DNA from: Devosia sp.
GTDB lineage: Bacteria > Pseudomonadota > Alphaproteobacteria > Rhizobiales > Devosiaceae
Assembly: GCA_026126125.1 (NCBI GenBank)
Contig: JAHCJW010000013.1
Coordinates: 1 to 40,260 of the forward strand
Length of the DNA stretch: 40,260 bases
Direction of reading: 5' to 3'
The notes under the pieces are model-generated. The model was not told where the DNA came from. It did not search any database and saw only the letters and a list, made by a program, of their open reading frames with translations. Shown here in pieces: positions 8,409 through 16,038 of the stretch. The translations under genes and the position numbers were made by a program. How positions within the stretch are numbered: position 1 is the stretch's first letter; every line of letters begins with the position of its first letter.

Positions 8409-9506
8409 TCAGGTATTGAACTTGAACAGCATCACGTCGCCATCCTTGACGACATATTCCTTGCCTTCGTCGCGCGCCTTGCCAGCTTCCTTGGCCGCGA
8501 CTTCACCGCCCAGCGTGACGAAATCCTCGAAACCGATGGTCTGGGCGCGAATGAATCCGCGCTCGAAATCGGAGTGGATCACACCGGCCGCCTGCGGGGC
8601 CTTGTCGCCCTTGTGGATGGTCCAGGCGCGGGTTTCTTTCGGGCCGACGGTGAAATAGGTCTGCAGGCCGAGAAGATCATAGGCTTCACGGATCAGCCGG
8701 TTGAGGCCCGGCTCGTGCAGACCCAGCGATTCGAGATATTCGGCCTGCTCGGCATCGGGCAACTGCGCCAGCTGGCTTTCGATTTCGGCCGAGATGATGA
8801 CGACGCCGGCATCGTTGGCCTTGGCATAGTCCACGACCTTGGCGCTGAGCGCATTGCCTTCGGCCGCCGAGCCTTCATCGACATTGCAGACATAGAGGGC
8901 GGGCTTGGAGGTCAGCAGTTGCAGTTCCTCGAACGCCTTTTCCTCCTCGGCGTCGCGCTCGACGAAACGGGCCGACTTGCCGTCCCGCAGCAGCACGATG
9001 GCACGATCGATGAGGTCCAGCGTCAGCTTGGCGTCCTTGTCCCCCTGCTTGGACTTTTTCTCGACCCCGGCGCGACGCTTTTCGAGGCTTTCGAGATCGG
9101 CCAGCATCAATTCGGTTTCGACCACTTCCGCATCAGCCAGCGGATCGACGCGATTGGACACATGGATGACGTTGGAATCCTCGAAGCAACGCAGCACATA
9201 AGCAATGGCGTCGGTTTCGCGAATATTGGCCAGGAACTGGTTGCCCAGCCCTTCACCCTGCGAAGCACCTTTGACGAGGCCCGCAATATCGACAAAGCTC
9301 ATCCGCGCCGGCAGCACATTGATCGACTTGCCGATGGCGGCAAGCTTTTCCAGACGCGCATCGGGCACCGAAACCTCGCCCACATTGGGCTCGATGGTGC
9401 AGAACGGGAAATTGGCGGCCTGCGCGGCGGCAGTGCGCGTCAATGCGTTGAAAAGCGTCGACTTGCCGACATTCGGCAGGCCGACGATGCCCATTTTAAA
9501 GCCCAT
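8409..9506 (-). CDS. ychF: Redox-responsive ATPase YchF (Obg-related)
   Basis: Universally conserved P-loop protein of 365 residues (E. coli 363) that prefers ATP to GTP, binds ribosomes and modulates stress responses. P-loop GLPNVGKST lies at about 8-16, followed by the switch region and [10 protein letters not shown]. The base-specificity motif is NVDE rather than NKxD ([10 protein letters not shown]), the hallmark of YchF. The TGS-type C-terminus ends with [16 protein letters not shown] at 9506 is preceded by GGAG; a longer in-frame extension to 9599 would overlap the end of the exporter gene and lacks family support. The gene appears monocistronic. Confidence 0.96.
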   Translation of the reverse strand: MGFKMGIVGLPNVGKSTLFNALTRTAAAQAANFPFCTIEPNVGEVSVPDARLEKLAAIGKSINVLPARMSFVDIAGLVKGASQGEGLGNQFLANIRETDAIAYVLRCFEDSNVIHVSNRVDPLADAEVVETELMLADLESLEKRRAGVEKKSKQGDKDAKLTLDLIDRAIVLLRDGKSARFVERDAEEEKAFEELQLLTSKPALYVCNVDEGSAAEGNALSAKVVDYAKANDAGVVIISAEIESQLAQLPDAEQAEYLESLGLHEPGLNRLIREAYDLLGLQTYFTVGPKETRAWTIHKGDKAPQAAGVIHSDFERGFIRAQTIGFEDFVTLGGEVAAKEAGKARDEGKEYVVKDGDVMLFKFNT

Positions 9507-9576
9507 GGGGAACTCCGGGAATAGATTGGGCTCCAATTGGGTCGGATTGGCCTTGATGTCAATGCGCCAAGGCGCA

Positions 9577-10155
9577 TCAGCGCAATGTCTGCACGGCAAG
9601 CAGCGCGGCGAATACCGCCAGGACCACCGCCGTGATCTTATCGACCCGCGATGAGGTGAGCAGGCCCGCCGAGCCCTTTTGCGCCAGAGCCCCCAACATC
9701 ATCCAGCCGATGGCCGTCGCGATCACCAGCAAGGCAAAGACGCCCAGAAAGGCAAGCCGCCCGACAAACCCCGCCGCCGGAAAAATGGCGAAGGCGAAGA
9801 CCAGCGCCTTGGGATTGATCAGCGTGGTGGCAAAGACCCGGCCAAGGGTGATGCCGCGCTGCGCTAGGTCCGACCGGCCGGCATTGCTCCAGAGTTTCCA
9901 GGCAGACCAGGCGAGGAATGCCACCGCGACCAGCCTGGCGACCAGCGGCACCAGCGGTTGGCGGACGGCCGCGGCCCCGACGATCTCTGTCCAGGCGGTG
10001 ATGGCGATGGCATAGCCGCCCAGTTCACCCAGAAGCAGCGGCAGGGAGCGCGCCACGCCCCGCTGGGCACCACTGGCTGCGACCAGCGTATTGGTGGGGC
10101 CCGGCGTTGCCAGCAAGGCCAGCACCGCCAGGATGAAGGGAGTCCATTCGGTCAC
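9577..10155 (-). CDS. LysE/RhtB-family amino-acid exporter
   Basis: Inner-membrane transporter of 192 residues with about six hydrophobic segments. The first segment contains [13 protein letters not shown], the PGP(N/T)-type motif that identifies LysE/RhtB exporters. These proteins export amino acids or related small metabolites by proton exchange. The start is GTG at 10155, overlapping the stop of the halogenase gene as GTGA, so the two are almost certainly co-translated. The substrate cannot be read from the sequence. Pairing with a tryptophan-type halogenase suggests export of a halogenated indole or amino acid as one possibility. Confidence 0.88.
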   Translation of the reverse strand: MTEWTPFILAVLALLATPGPTNTLVAASGAQRGVARSLPLLLGELGGYAIAITAWTEIVGAAAVRQPLVPLVARLVAVAFLAWSAWKLWSNAGRSDLAQRGITLGRVFATTLINPKALVFAFAIFPAAGFVGRLAFLGVFALLVIATAIGWMMLGALAQKGSAGLLTSSRVDKITAVVLAVFAALLAVQTLR

Positions 10156-11693
10156 GCCATCTCCTGCACGATCCGCAGGAACTCCGCATGGCCCAGGGCC
10201 TGGTTCGCTGCGGCGCGATATTCGCGGACGAGACCATCGAAAGTCTCCTGCGCAAAACGCCGCAATTTCGGATTGGCTTCCATTTCGCGCCGCGCCACGG
10301 ACTGATCGAGCAGCCCCAGCCCGTTGAGCACGGGATAATGCAATTGCGTTTCGATATGCGGCAGGCCGCCCAGATAGCTGGCGAAATGGTCGTGGCGCGG
10401 CATTTCCCTTTGCCAGCGGGCGAGCCGTTCCTTCGTCTCGGGGTGGATGCGATTGGCCCGCACCTCGCGCCAGAACGGGGTGTCGTCGCGCTCGGTGACA
10501 TAGTGCGTGTTGACGAAGGTGCGGAAATCATCGACCTGCCGCCCGACCCGCGCATTATAGTCGTCGCGCGCCGCTGGGGTGATCTTGCCCGGTTCATCCA
10601 TATAGCGCTGGGCGAACAGCATCATCTGCACGATGGTGCCGTGGATCGAGGTGGATTCGAGTGGCTCGAGAAAACTCGATGAAAGCCCCACCGCGACGCA
10701 ATTGCCGATCCAGGCTTGTTCCAGCCGGCCGATCTGGAAGCGAATATCACCGCGCACCTCGATCTCATGACCGAGAACACGCTCGACTTCGTCTTTCGCC
10801 TGTTCGGGCGTCGAGAATTCGTCGGAATAGACATAGCCGCAGCCATAGCGCGTACGAGTTGGGATCTGCCACATCCAGCCCGAACTCTGCGCCCAGGCGC
10901 GCGTGTAATTGGCCAGTTCCTCGCCGTCCTTGCGGTCGATCCAGAACGGCAACGCCCGGTTGACCGGCAGTTCATGCGCATAGGATTTCCACGGCGCTTC
11001 CAGCGCCTTGACGATGATCTGCTTGCGAAAGCCGGTAGCGTCGATGAAGAAATCGCCCTCGAGGCGGGAATTGTCGTCCAGCACCAGTGCCGTGATGTCG
11101 CCGGTCTCGCCGTTGCGCTCGACCCCGGCGACCATGGCGTCGACCTTGTCGACCCCCTTCGATTTGCTGGCAAAAAACTTGCCCACCAGCGCCTGATCGA
11201 AGTGAAAGGCGTGGTGAAACGGCCCGAGCGGGATCAGCGACCCATCCGGCTTTAGCGCATAGGGCGCCTTTTTCTGCTCCAGCAGCGGCTGAAACAGATG
11301 CATGTCCTGCACCGGGCGGCCGGCCGCGACAGCATAGACATTGAGATAGTCCGACGGCGCGCCAGGCGGCGGCTGCACGACGAGGTGCGGATCATCGATC
11401 GGACCATAATAGGTATATCCCTTTCGCCGCCAGTCCTCATGGCGAATGCCGAGCTTGAAGCTGGCATCGGTCTTGCGGAAGAATTCGAACTCGTCGATAC
11501 CGAAATGCCTGAGCAGGACGCGGAATGCGGCGGTCGTCGCCTCGCCGACGCCGACAGTGGGAATGCGCGAGCTTTCAACCACCGAAATCTTGAAATCGAA
11601 ACCGCGGCGACGCGCCTCGTCCTGGATGATGAAGGCGGCGATCCAGCCCGCTGTGCCTCCGCCCACGATAACGAAATGTGCCGGCTTTGCCAT
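10152..11693 (-). CDS. Flavin-dependent halogenase, tryptophan halogenase family
   Basis: Predicted FADH2-dependent enzyme of 513 residues that would generate hypohalous acid and halogenate an aromatic substrate. The FAD-binding motif GGGTAGW lies at 11-17. Lys80 in DASFKLGI aligns by position with the catalytic Lys79 of PrnA. WMWQIP (273-278) matches the family WxWxIP motif. Glu346 in FLEPLESTSI corresponds to PrnA Glu346. ATG at 11693 has GGGAGG upstream. The gene is separated from the upstream GH4 gene by a terminator and has its own promoter candidate. No flavin reductase gene is adjacent, so reduced flavin must come from elsewhere. Many relatives in this family have unknown, non-tryptophan substrates. 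Confidence 0.88.
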   Translation of the reverse strand: MAKPAHFVIVGGGTAGWIAAFIIQDEARRRGFDFKISVVESSRIPTVGVGEATTAAFRVLLRHFGIDEFEFFRKTDASFKLGIRHEDWRRKGYTYYGPIDDPHLVVQPPPGAPSDYLNVYAVAAGRPVQDMHLFQPLLEQKKAPYALKPDGSLIPLGPFHHAFHFDQALVGKFFASKSKGVDKVDAMVAGVERNGETGDITALVLDDNSRLEGDFFIDATGFRKQIIVKALEAPWKSYAHELPVNRALPFWIDRKDGEELANYTRAWAQSSGWMWQIPTRTRYGCGYVYSDEFSTPEQAKDEVERVLGHEIEVRGDIRFQIGRLEQAWIGNCVAVGLSSSFLEPLESTSIHGTIVQMMLFAQRYMDEPGKITPAARDDYNARVGRQVDDFRTFVNTHYVTERDDTPFWREVRANRIHPETKERLARWQREMPRHDHFASYLGGLPHIETQLHYPVLNGLGLLDQSVARREMEANPKLRRFAQETFDGLVREYRAAANQALGHAEFLRIVQEMA

Positions 11694-11713
11694 GCATTGG
11701 TCCTCCCCCGCAC

Positions 11714-11749
11714 AGGCTATTTTGCCGAACGGAGCGCGGCAAGCGCTCC
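11714..11749 (-). promoter_or_regulatory. Candidate promoter and palindrome of the halogenase-exporter operon
   Basis: On the minus strand TTGCCG (11737-11742) and TAGCCT (11714-11719) are spaced by exactly 17 bases, a plausible but weak sigma-70 promoter. A perfect 7-base inverted repeat, GGAGCGC (11731-11737) and GCGCTCC (11743-11749), straddles the -35 box, where a repressor could act. Promoter and operator roles are inferred from spacing alone. Confidence 0.4.
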
Positions 11750-11795
11750 TGTGAAATCCGGAATTTTTCCTCGAAAAGACGAAAACTCCGGTCAT

Positions 11796-11825
11796 AAAAA
11801 AGCCCCCGGCGGAGGAACCGGGGGC
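11796..11825 (-). terminator. Rho-independent terminator of the second GH4 gene
   Basis: Read on the minus strand, GCCCCCGG (11825-11818) pairs with CCGGGGGC (11809-11802), followed by six T residues (11801-11796). It lies 30 bases after the GH4 stop and separates that gene from the halogenase gene. Confidence 0.9.
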
Positions 11826-11854
11826 CAGGGAACGCCAGAAAAAAGCGCGTTGGA

Positions 11855-13309
11855 TCAGTGATGTGCGCCACCCGTTGCGCGCAATTCCTCCACCGAGCGG
11901 ACGCGCTTGCGGGCGGCGCCGTCCCAGTCGCGGGTCTTGATGGTGGATTTGGCGAGACGCTCACGGGCAGCCGGCACGGCGTCGGCATATTGCGGCAGCC
12001 ACTGCGCCTGGGCGACGACCATTTCATCGACCATCGCCCAGACCTCGTCGGGGGTGCAGATCGCGCCGACCAGCGGATCGTGCAGCACGGCAAGCTTGAG
12101 CGTGTCGATATCGCCGTTCATCGCCGCCTCGACCGACAGGCGCTGCACCGAAACCGACACCGAGCAGGTGGCGGCGCAGGCGGTCGGCAGGGTGATGCCC
12201 TCGATCATATTGATGCCGAAGCGGTCGACATAGCCCGGGCTCTCGATGATGGCGTCGGCGGGCAGATTGGTTATGATGCCATTGTTTCTGCGATTGAAAT
12301 GGCCGCGATAGACACGGCCCGTTTCCAGCGCCTCGATGATGTAGCTGGCGTGCTCGCTGGTGCGCTTATGGTCGGCAAGCGGCTTGTTGGCCTGCTCCTT
12401 GAACATCGGGAAATCGGTTTCGAACCAGTTTCGGCGCTCGGTGGAATAGCGCAGATAGCCGCCGGTTTCGCCGTGAATCCAATCGCTCATGTCGATCCAG
12501 CGGCCGATTTCGTCCGGGCGCTTGCGATACCAGGGCAGATATTCGGAAAGATGGCCATTGCTTTCGGTCGAGTAGACGCCGAAGCGCTTGAGGACGTCGA
12601 TGCGGACCTTCTCCTGCCTGGAATAGACCAGGTGCCGTTCAAACCCTTCAATCAACTCATCTTTCTCGATCTTGCGGCCCTTGGCGCGGATGTCGACATA
12701 CCAGGTCTGATGGTTGATGCCCGAGCACATATAGTCGAGTTCGCTGTCCTCGACGCCGAGCACCTGGGCGATCTGGTGGGCGCCGTGCTGGACGCCGTGG
12801 CAGAGGCCGACGACATTGACGCCGCCATATTTCTCGGCCGCCCAAGTGTTCATGGCCATCGGGTTGGCATAGTTGAGGAACAGCGCGCCGGGCTCGGCTA
12901 CCTCCCTGATATCCTTGCAGAAATCGAGAATAACGGGAATGTTGCGCTGCCCATAGAGAATGCCCCCGGCGCAGATCGTGTCGCCGACGCATTGGTCGAC
13001 GCCATATTTGAGCGGGATGGAAATGTCGCTGGCGAAAGCCTCCAGACCGCCGACGCGGACGCAGGACATGATGTAGCGGGCGCCGGAAATCGCCTCGCGC
13101 CGGTCGGTGGTGGCACTCACCTTGGCCGGCAGCTTGTTCACCGCAACGATGGTTTCGATAATTTGTCGAACCATATCAAGGTTTTGCGGATTGATATCGG
13201 TCAGCGCGAATTCGACATCAGCGAATTCGGGAACCTTGAGCAGGTCCGAAATCAGCGTCTTGGTAAAACCGACCGAGCCAGCGCCGATAACGGTAACTTT
13301 GAATGACAT
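11855..13309 (-). CDS. GH4 glycosidase of the CHG subgroup (alpha-galactosidase or alpha-glucuronidase-like)
   Basis: NAD- and metal-dependent GH4 hydrolase of 484 residues, full length for the family. Rossmann motif VTVIGAGSVGF lies at about 5-15, with NYANPMAMNTWA and the family signature GLCHGVQHGA further on. The CHG form differs from the CHSV of the gene at 1-997. As I recall, CHGx members include alpha-glucuronidases and some alpha-galactosidases, so the substrate should differ from that of the first enzyme. ATG at 13309 is preceded by GGGAGG; longer extensions overlap the divergent regulator. A strong terminator follows. No transporter gene is adjacent, so substrate may arrive through the first locus or another system. 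Confidence 0.88.
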   Translation of the reverse strand: MSFKVTVIGAGSVGFTKTLISDLLKVPEFADVEFALTDINPQNLDMVRQIIETIVAVNKLPAKVSATTDRREAISGARYIMSCVRVGGLEAFASDISIPLKYGVDQCVGDTICAGGILYGQRNIPVILDFCKDIREVAEPGALFLNYANPMAMNTWAAEKYGGVNVVGLCHGVQHGAHQIAQVLGVEDSELDYMCSGINHQTWYVDIRAKGRKIEKDELIEGFERHLVYSRQEKVRIDVLKRFGVYSTESNGHLSEYLPWYRKRPDEIGRWIDMSDWIHGETGGYLRYSTERRNWFETDFPMFKEQANKPLADHKRTSEHASYIIEALETGRVYRGHFNRRNNGIITNLPADAIIESPGYVDRFGINMIEGITLPTACAATCSVSVSVQRLSVEAAMNGDIDTLKLAVLHDPLVGAICTPDEVWAMVDEMVVAQAQWLPQYADAVPAARERLAKSTIKTRDWDGAARKRVRSVEELRATGGAHH

Positions 13310-13332
13310 TGCGTGCCTCCCGCGTGACGCAG

Positions 13333-13354
13333 ATGTGCCTGTTGGTGAGCACAT
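13333..13354. promoter_or_regulatory. Perfect inverted repeat between GH4 gene and divergent AraC gene
   Basis: ATGTGC (13333-13338) and GCACAT (13349-13354) are perfect 6-base arms with a 10-base spacer, inside the roughly 100-base divergent promoter region. The size and position suit an operator for the neighbouring AraC-type protein or a catabolite regulator. This is inference from symmetry and location. Confidence 0.4.
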
Positions 13355-13412
13355 TGCTAGCGTTGAGCGCGGGTGCGTGCTAAAGAAAGCTTGTGCGAAC
13401 GCGGGTAATTTT

Positions 13413-14282
13413 GTGCTCTCCCAGCTTCTCGACCACGGCCACGACATCCGAGCGCTGACCCCCCTCCGCAGCATGGCGCCGCTGCACTGCATGGCGGCGG
13501 GCGCCGGCTATGAGCAGCGCATGAACGAGGTCTATTCCTGGGACGGGCTGCAACGCGGCACCGCGCCGTTTCTGGTCATGCAGCACACCACTTTGGGCGA
13601 GGGCCGGCTGGATTTCGCCGGCACGCTGCATCGGCTGACGCCCGGCCGCACCATGCTGGTGACCATGCCGCATGCGCATCGCTATTGGCTGGAGCGCGGC
13701 GGGCGATGGGAATATTTCTGGTTGCTCCTCAACGGGCGCGAGGCTCTGCGCTTGGCGCGGCAGATACTTGATCACTCCGGCCCGGTGCTGGATCTGTCGC
13801 CCGACGAAATCGATCGTCTCGCCGCGTCATGCCTTAGTCTGCTCACCGCCGCCGAGCCGTCGCCCGGCCAGGCCTCCAGCGCCGCCTATGCGGCGATGGC
13901 CACGCTGCACGACAGCGTCTTCGGCAGCCGCCCGGCACCCGAGCGCCCGCTGGCGCCCGCCCTGGCCCGCGCGCTGGCCCATGTCGAAAGCCATATCGCC
14001 ACGCCACTGCCGGTCGAGCGCCTCGCCACCATCGCCCAGATGAGCCGCGCCCATTTCGTCCGCAGCTTTACCGCCGCCATCGGCACCGCGCCGGCCGAAT
14101 ATGTGCTGGAAAAGCGCCTGGAACGGGTCGAGCGCCTGCTGCTGGCGACCGAGTTGAGCGTGGCGGAAATCGCCGCGGCAACCGGATTTTCCGACGGGAA
14201 CTATCTGGCCAAGGTCTTGCGCCGCCGGCGCGGCGTCGCCCCGCTGGAGTTTCGGGCGGCAGGACGGCGGGCGGGCAATTAG
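13413..14282 (+). CDS. AraC-family transcriptional regulator
   Basis: Predicted sugar-responsive regulator, about 289 residues with the GTG start at 13413. The N-terminal half is an AraC-type cupin domain (PFLVMQHTTLGEGRLDFAG, TMLVTMPHAHRYWL). The C-terminal helix-turn-helix pair includes LATIAQMSRAHFVRSF and LSVAEIAAATGFSDGNYLA, then VAPLEFR. It is divergent from the CHG-type GH4 gene and probably controls it. The start is uncertain: GTG at 13377 and ATG at 13476 are also in frame and none has a convincing ribosome binding site. An open frame running back to 13107 overlaps the GH4 gene antisense and is not real coding. Confidence 0.78.
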   Translation: MLSQLLDHGHDIRALTPLRSMAPLHCMAAGAGYEQRMNEVYSWDGLQRGTAPFLVMQHTTLGEGRLDFAGTLHRLTPGRTMLVTMPHAHRYWLERGGRWEYFWLLLNGREALRLARQILDHSGPVLDLSPDEIDRLAASCLSLLTAAEPSPGQASSAAYAAMATLHDSVFGSRPAPERPLAPALARALAHVESHIATPLPVERLATIAQMSRAHFVRSFTAAIGTAPAEYVLEKRLERVERLLLATELSVAEIAAATGFSDGNYLAKVLRRRRGVAPLEFRAAGRRAGN

Positions 14283-14342
14283 CAGCCTTGCCTTTCTCAC
14301 CGTCCACATGGCAAAACCACGATTGACGCATAGGGAAAGACG

Positions 14343-14816
14343 ATGACCAATCCTGTCACCCAAGACCGGCGCCATTTCGAGGACCTCGCGGAAGGCGAAG
14401 TGATCGTCCTGGGCAAAACCACCGTGAGCAAGGAGATGATCTTTGCCTTTGCCCGCGAATTCGACCCCTTCCCGTTTCACCTCGATGAAGCGGCGGCCAA
14501 GGCGAGCCTGTTGGGCGGGCTGTCCTCGAGCGGCTGGCAAACGGGAGCGCTGAGCCTGCGCATGCTGGTCGACGGTTTCCTCTCCAAGGTCGCTTCCTGC
14601 GGCGGGCTGGGTTTCACCGATCTGAAATGGAAGAAGCCGGTGATGGTGAACGACACGATCGGTGGCACGGTGACCATTGCCGGCCTGCGCCGCTCCGGCA
14701 GCCACCCCAAATGGGGCATCGTCACCCTCGATTTCGACATCCGCAATCAGGATGATACGCAGGTGCTGACCATGCGCCTCGCCAATCTGGTCGAATGCCG
14801 CGAGGCCGTGGCATGA
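14343..14816 (+). CDS. MaoC-family hotdog dehydratase (first of a pair)
   Basis: Single-hotdog protein of 157 residues related to (R)-specific enoyl-CoA hydratases. The hydratase motif with catalytic Asp and His appears as FDPFPFHLDEAAA (about 39-51), followed by GGLSSSGWQ. ATG at 14343 directly follows AAAGACG. The stop overlaps the next gene as ATGA, so the two MaoC proteins are translated together and may form a heterodimer. The acyl-CoA substrate is unknown. It starts 60 bases after the AraC gene on the same strand, so read-through from that gene is possible. Confidence 0.85.
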   Translation: MTNPVTQDRRHFEDLAEGEVIVLGKTTVSKEMIFAFAREFDPFPFHLDEAAAKASLLGGLSSSGWQTGALSLRMLVDGFLSKVASCGGLGFTDLKWKKPVMVNDTIGGTVTIAGLRRSGSHPKWGIVTLDFDIRNQDDTQVLTMRLANLVECREAVA

Positions 14817-15370
14817 CGCGCTGGTTTGAAGATATAGTCATCGACGAAGCCTTTCCTCTCGGCAGCCACACTTTTTCGGCCGAGGAGATCATCCGCTTCG
14901 CCACGCTCTATGATCCGCAATATTTCCACATCGACCCGGAAGCGGCCAGGCACAGCCATTTCGGCGGACTGGTGGCCAGCGGCTGGCACACGGTGAGCCT
15001 GGGGCATCGCAAAATGGTCGATGCACTCGATGCCGAAGCCGAACGCCTGCGCGCCCTCGGCGAAGAACCAGGCACGTCCGGCCCCTCCCCCGGCGTCAAT
15101 TCGATGGACTTCAAAGCCCCGGTGCGCCCGGGCGACACGGTGACCTATGAACTTGTCGTGACCAGCAAGCGCCCTTCCAATTCGCTGCCCGGCTGGGGCC
15201 TGCTGTTCAACCGGCTGACGGCGACCAACCAGCGCGGCGAACTGGTCTATCGCGCCGAGCTGGTGGGCTTTTCCAAATTGCGCGACTACCGCATGCCGCT
15301 CAAACTGCGATTGCTGCTGGCGCTGAGCCGCCTGCCAATCATCGGGCCGCGCTTGAAGCGCGGCACTTGA
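14813..15370 (+). CDS. MaoC-family hotdog dehydratase (second of a pair)
   Basis: Single-hotdog protein of 185 residues. The hydratase motif LYDPQYFHIDPEAA (about 32-45) keeps the Asp and His expected for catalysis, and GGLVASGWHT follows. ATG at 14813 overlaps the stop of the previous MaoC gene (ATGA), which gives a better start than the in-frame ATG at 14795 inside that gene. The C-terminal 30 residues (KLRLLLALSRLPIIGPRLKRG) are basic and hydrophobic and extend beyond the usual domain. Both proteins resemble the MaoC-like proteins of fatty-acid or polyhydroxyalkanoate metabolism, but no pathway genes are adjacent. Confidence 0.85.
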   Translation: MTRWFEDIVIDEAFPLGSHTFSAEEIIRFATLYDPQYFHIDPEAARHSHFGGLVASGWHTVSLGHRKMVDALDAEAERLRALGEEPGTSGPSPGVNSMDFKAPVRPGDTVTYELVVTSKRPSNSLPGWGLLFNRLTATNQRGELVYRAELVGFSKLRDYRMPLKLRLLLALSRLPIIGPRLKRGT

Positions 15371-15401
15371 AAGCGCGAGGGCGGCCCGGCAATCTGCTCT
15401 C

Positions 15402-15746
15402 ATGCGCCGATTCGCCCTTGCCCTTTCGCTGTTTGCCGCCCTTGCCACGCCCACGCTGGCCCAGACCTATCAGGGAAACTGGAGCTGTCGTGACGCGACC
15501 TCGAACCGCGCCGGCATCTTGACCATTTACGGCCAGGTCTATGGCTGGGCCTCGCGCACGCCCGGCGACCCCAATTCGGGCACCGGCACGACGACGCCCT
15601 ATCAGGATGGCGTCGGCATCAATGACGGCAATCTGCGCGCCAATGCCGGCATCCATGCCGGCCGCACCATCAGCGACCCCAATTACGGGGTTGCGCTGCA
15701 ACTGGAAACCGCCCAGGCCATCGTCATGTTGTGCACGCCGCGCTGA
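15402..15746 (+). CDS. Small secreted protein of unknown function
   Basis: Protein of 114 residues with a clear Sec signal peptide (MRRFALALSLFAALATPTLAQ, cleavage likely after ALA near residue 20). The mature part of about 94 residues is rich in Gly, Thr and Asn. It has two Cys residues (in NWSCRD near the start and MLCTPR at the end) that could form a disulfide closing the domain. It starts with ATG at 15402, 31 bases after the MaoC pair, with only a weak ribosome binding site. I do not recognise a family. Confidence 0.7.
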   Translation: MRRFALALSLFAALATPTLAQTYQGNWSCRDATSNRAGILTIYGQVYGWASRTPGDPNSGTGTTTPYQDGVGINDGNLRANAGIHAGRTISDPNYGVALQLETAQAIVMLCTPR

Positions 15747-15750
15747 GGCA

Positions 15751-15796
15751 CGGCGCGTTTCTTTCAGATCAGCTCTTTGCGCTTTAAGTGTTTGAT
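15751..15796 (+). repeat. Truncated RIME-like intergenic repeat
   Basis: The stretch beginning GCGCGTTTCTTTCAGATCAG closely matches 33087-33106 in the full element at 33078-33186, and continues with GCGCTTTAA. Only about the first 45 bases of the element are present. It starts just after the stop of the small secreted protein. Confidence 0.75.
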
Positions 15797-15825
15797 CCCG
15801 CTGATCCCTGCGGCGGCGACAGGGT

Positions 15826-15846
15826 TTGCCCGCACGTGCCGGGCAA
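15826..15846. repeat. REP-like hairpin
   Basis: TTGCCCG (15826-15832) and CGGGCAA (15840-15846) form a perfect 7-base stem with loop CACGTGC. They are followed by TGACG, which on the opposite strand gives the CGTCA lead-in seen in the units at 8265 and 28691. The rest of the 15747-16038 gap holds the truncated RIME-like repeat and the terC leader. Confidence 0.5.
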
Positions 15847-15950
15847 TGACGACGGAAGCGAGGCGGGAAGAGAAATCACGCCCCATCCGAGGGGGTTGCC
15901 TCCCTCCTCACAAACCGGGGGGTTGAACTTTTCGTTCATTTGCGCATTTT

Positions 15951-15974
15951 AGAGGGGCAGCGCCGGGCCCCTCT
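15951..15974 (+). promoter_or_regulatory. Hairpin in the leader of the terC-family gene
   Basis: AGAGGGGC (15951-15958) pairs perfectly with GCCCCTCT (15967-15974) across an 8-base loop, 64 bases upstream of the terC start. No T run follows, so it is not a simple terminator. TerC genes elsewhere are often under manganese riboswitch control, but I do not see the conserved yybP-ykoY motifs here. A regulatory role is speculative. Confidence 0.35.
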
Positions 15975-16038
15975 GGTCATGGATTCACCGTGACGATGTC
16001 GGAGCTGCTCCACCAAGTTACATGGAGAAGGTCCGGCG

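Noticed and set aside
9507-9599. In-frame N-terminal extension of ychF
   Set aside because: It overlaps the exporter gene, has no ribosome binding site and goes beyond the conserved YchF start.
11858-13306. Plus-strand open frame of 482 codons opposite the second GH4 gene
   Set aside because: The minus-strand frame has full GH4 motifs and a good ribosome binding site; the plus frame is its shadow.
15797-16038. yybP-ykoY manganese riboswitch before the terC-family gene
   Set aside because: The conserved motifs I expect for that riboswitch were not found by eye; only simple hairpins are present.
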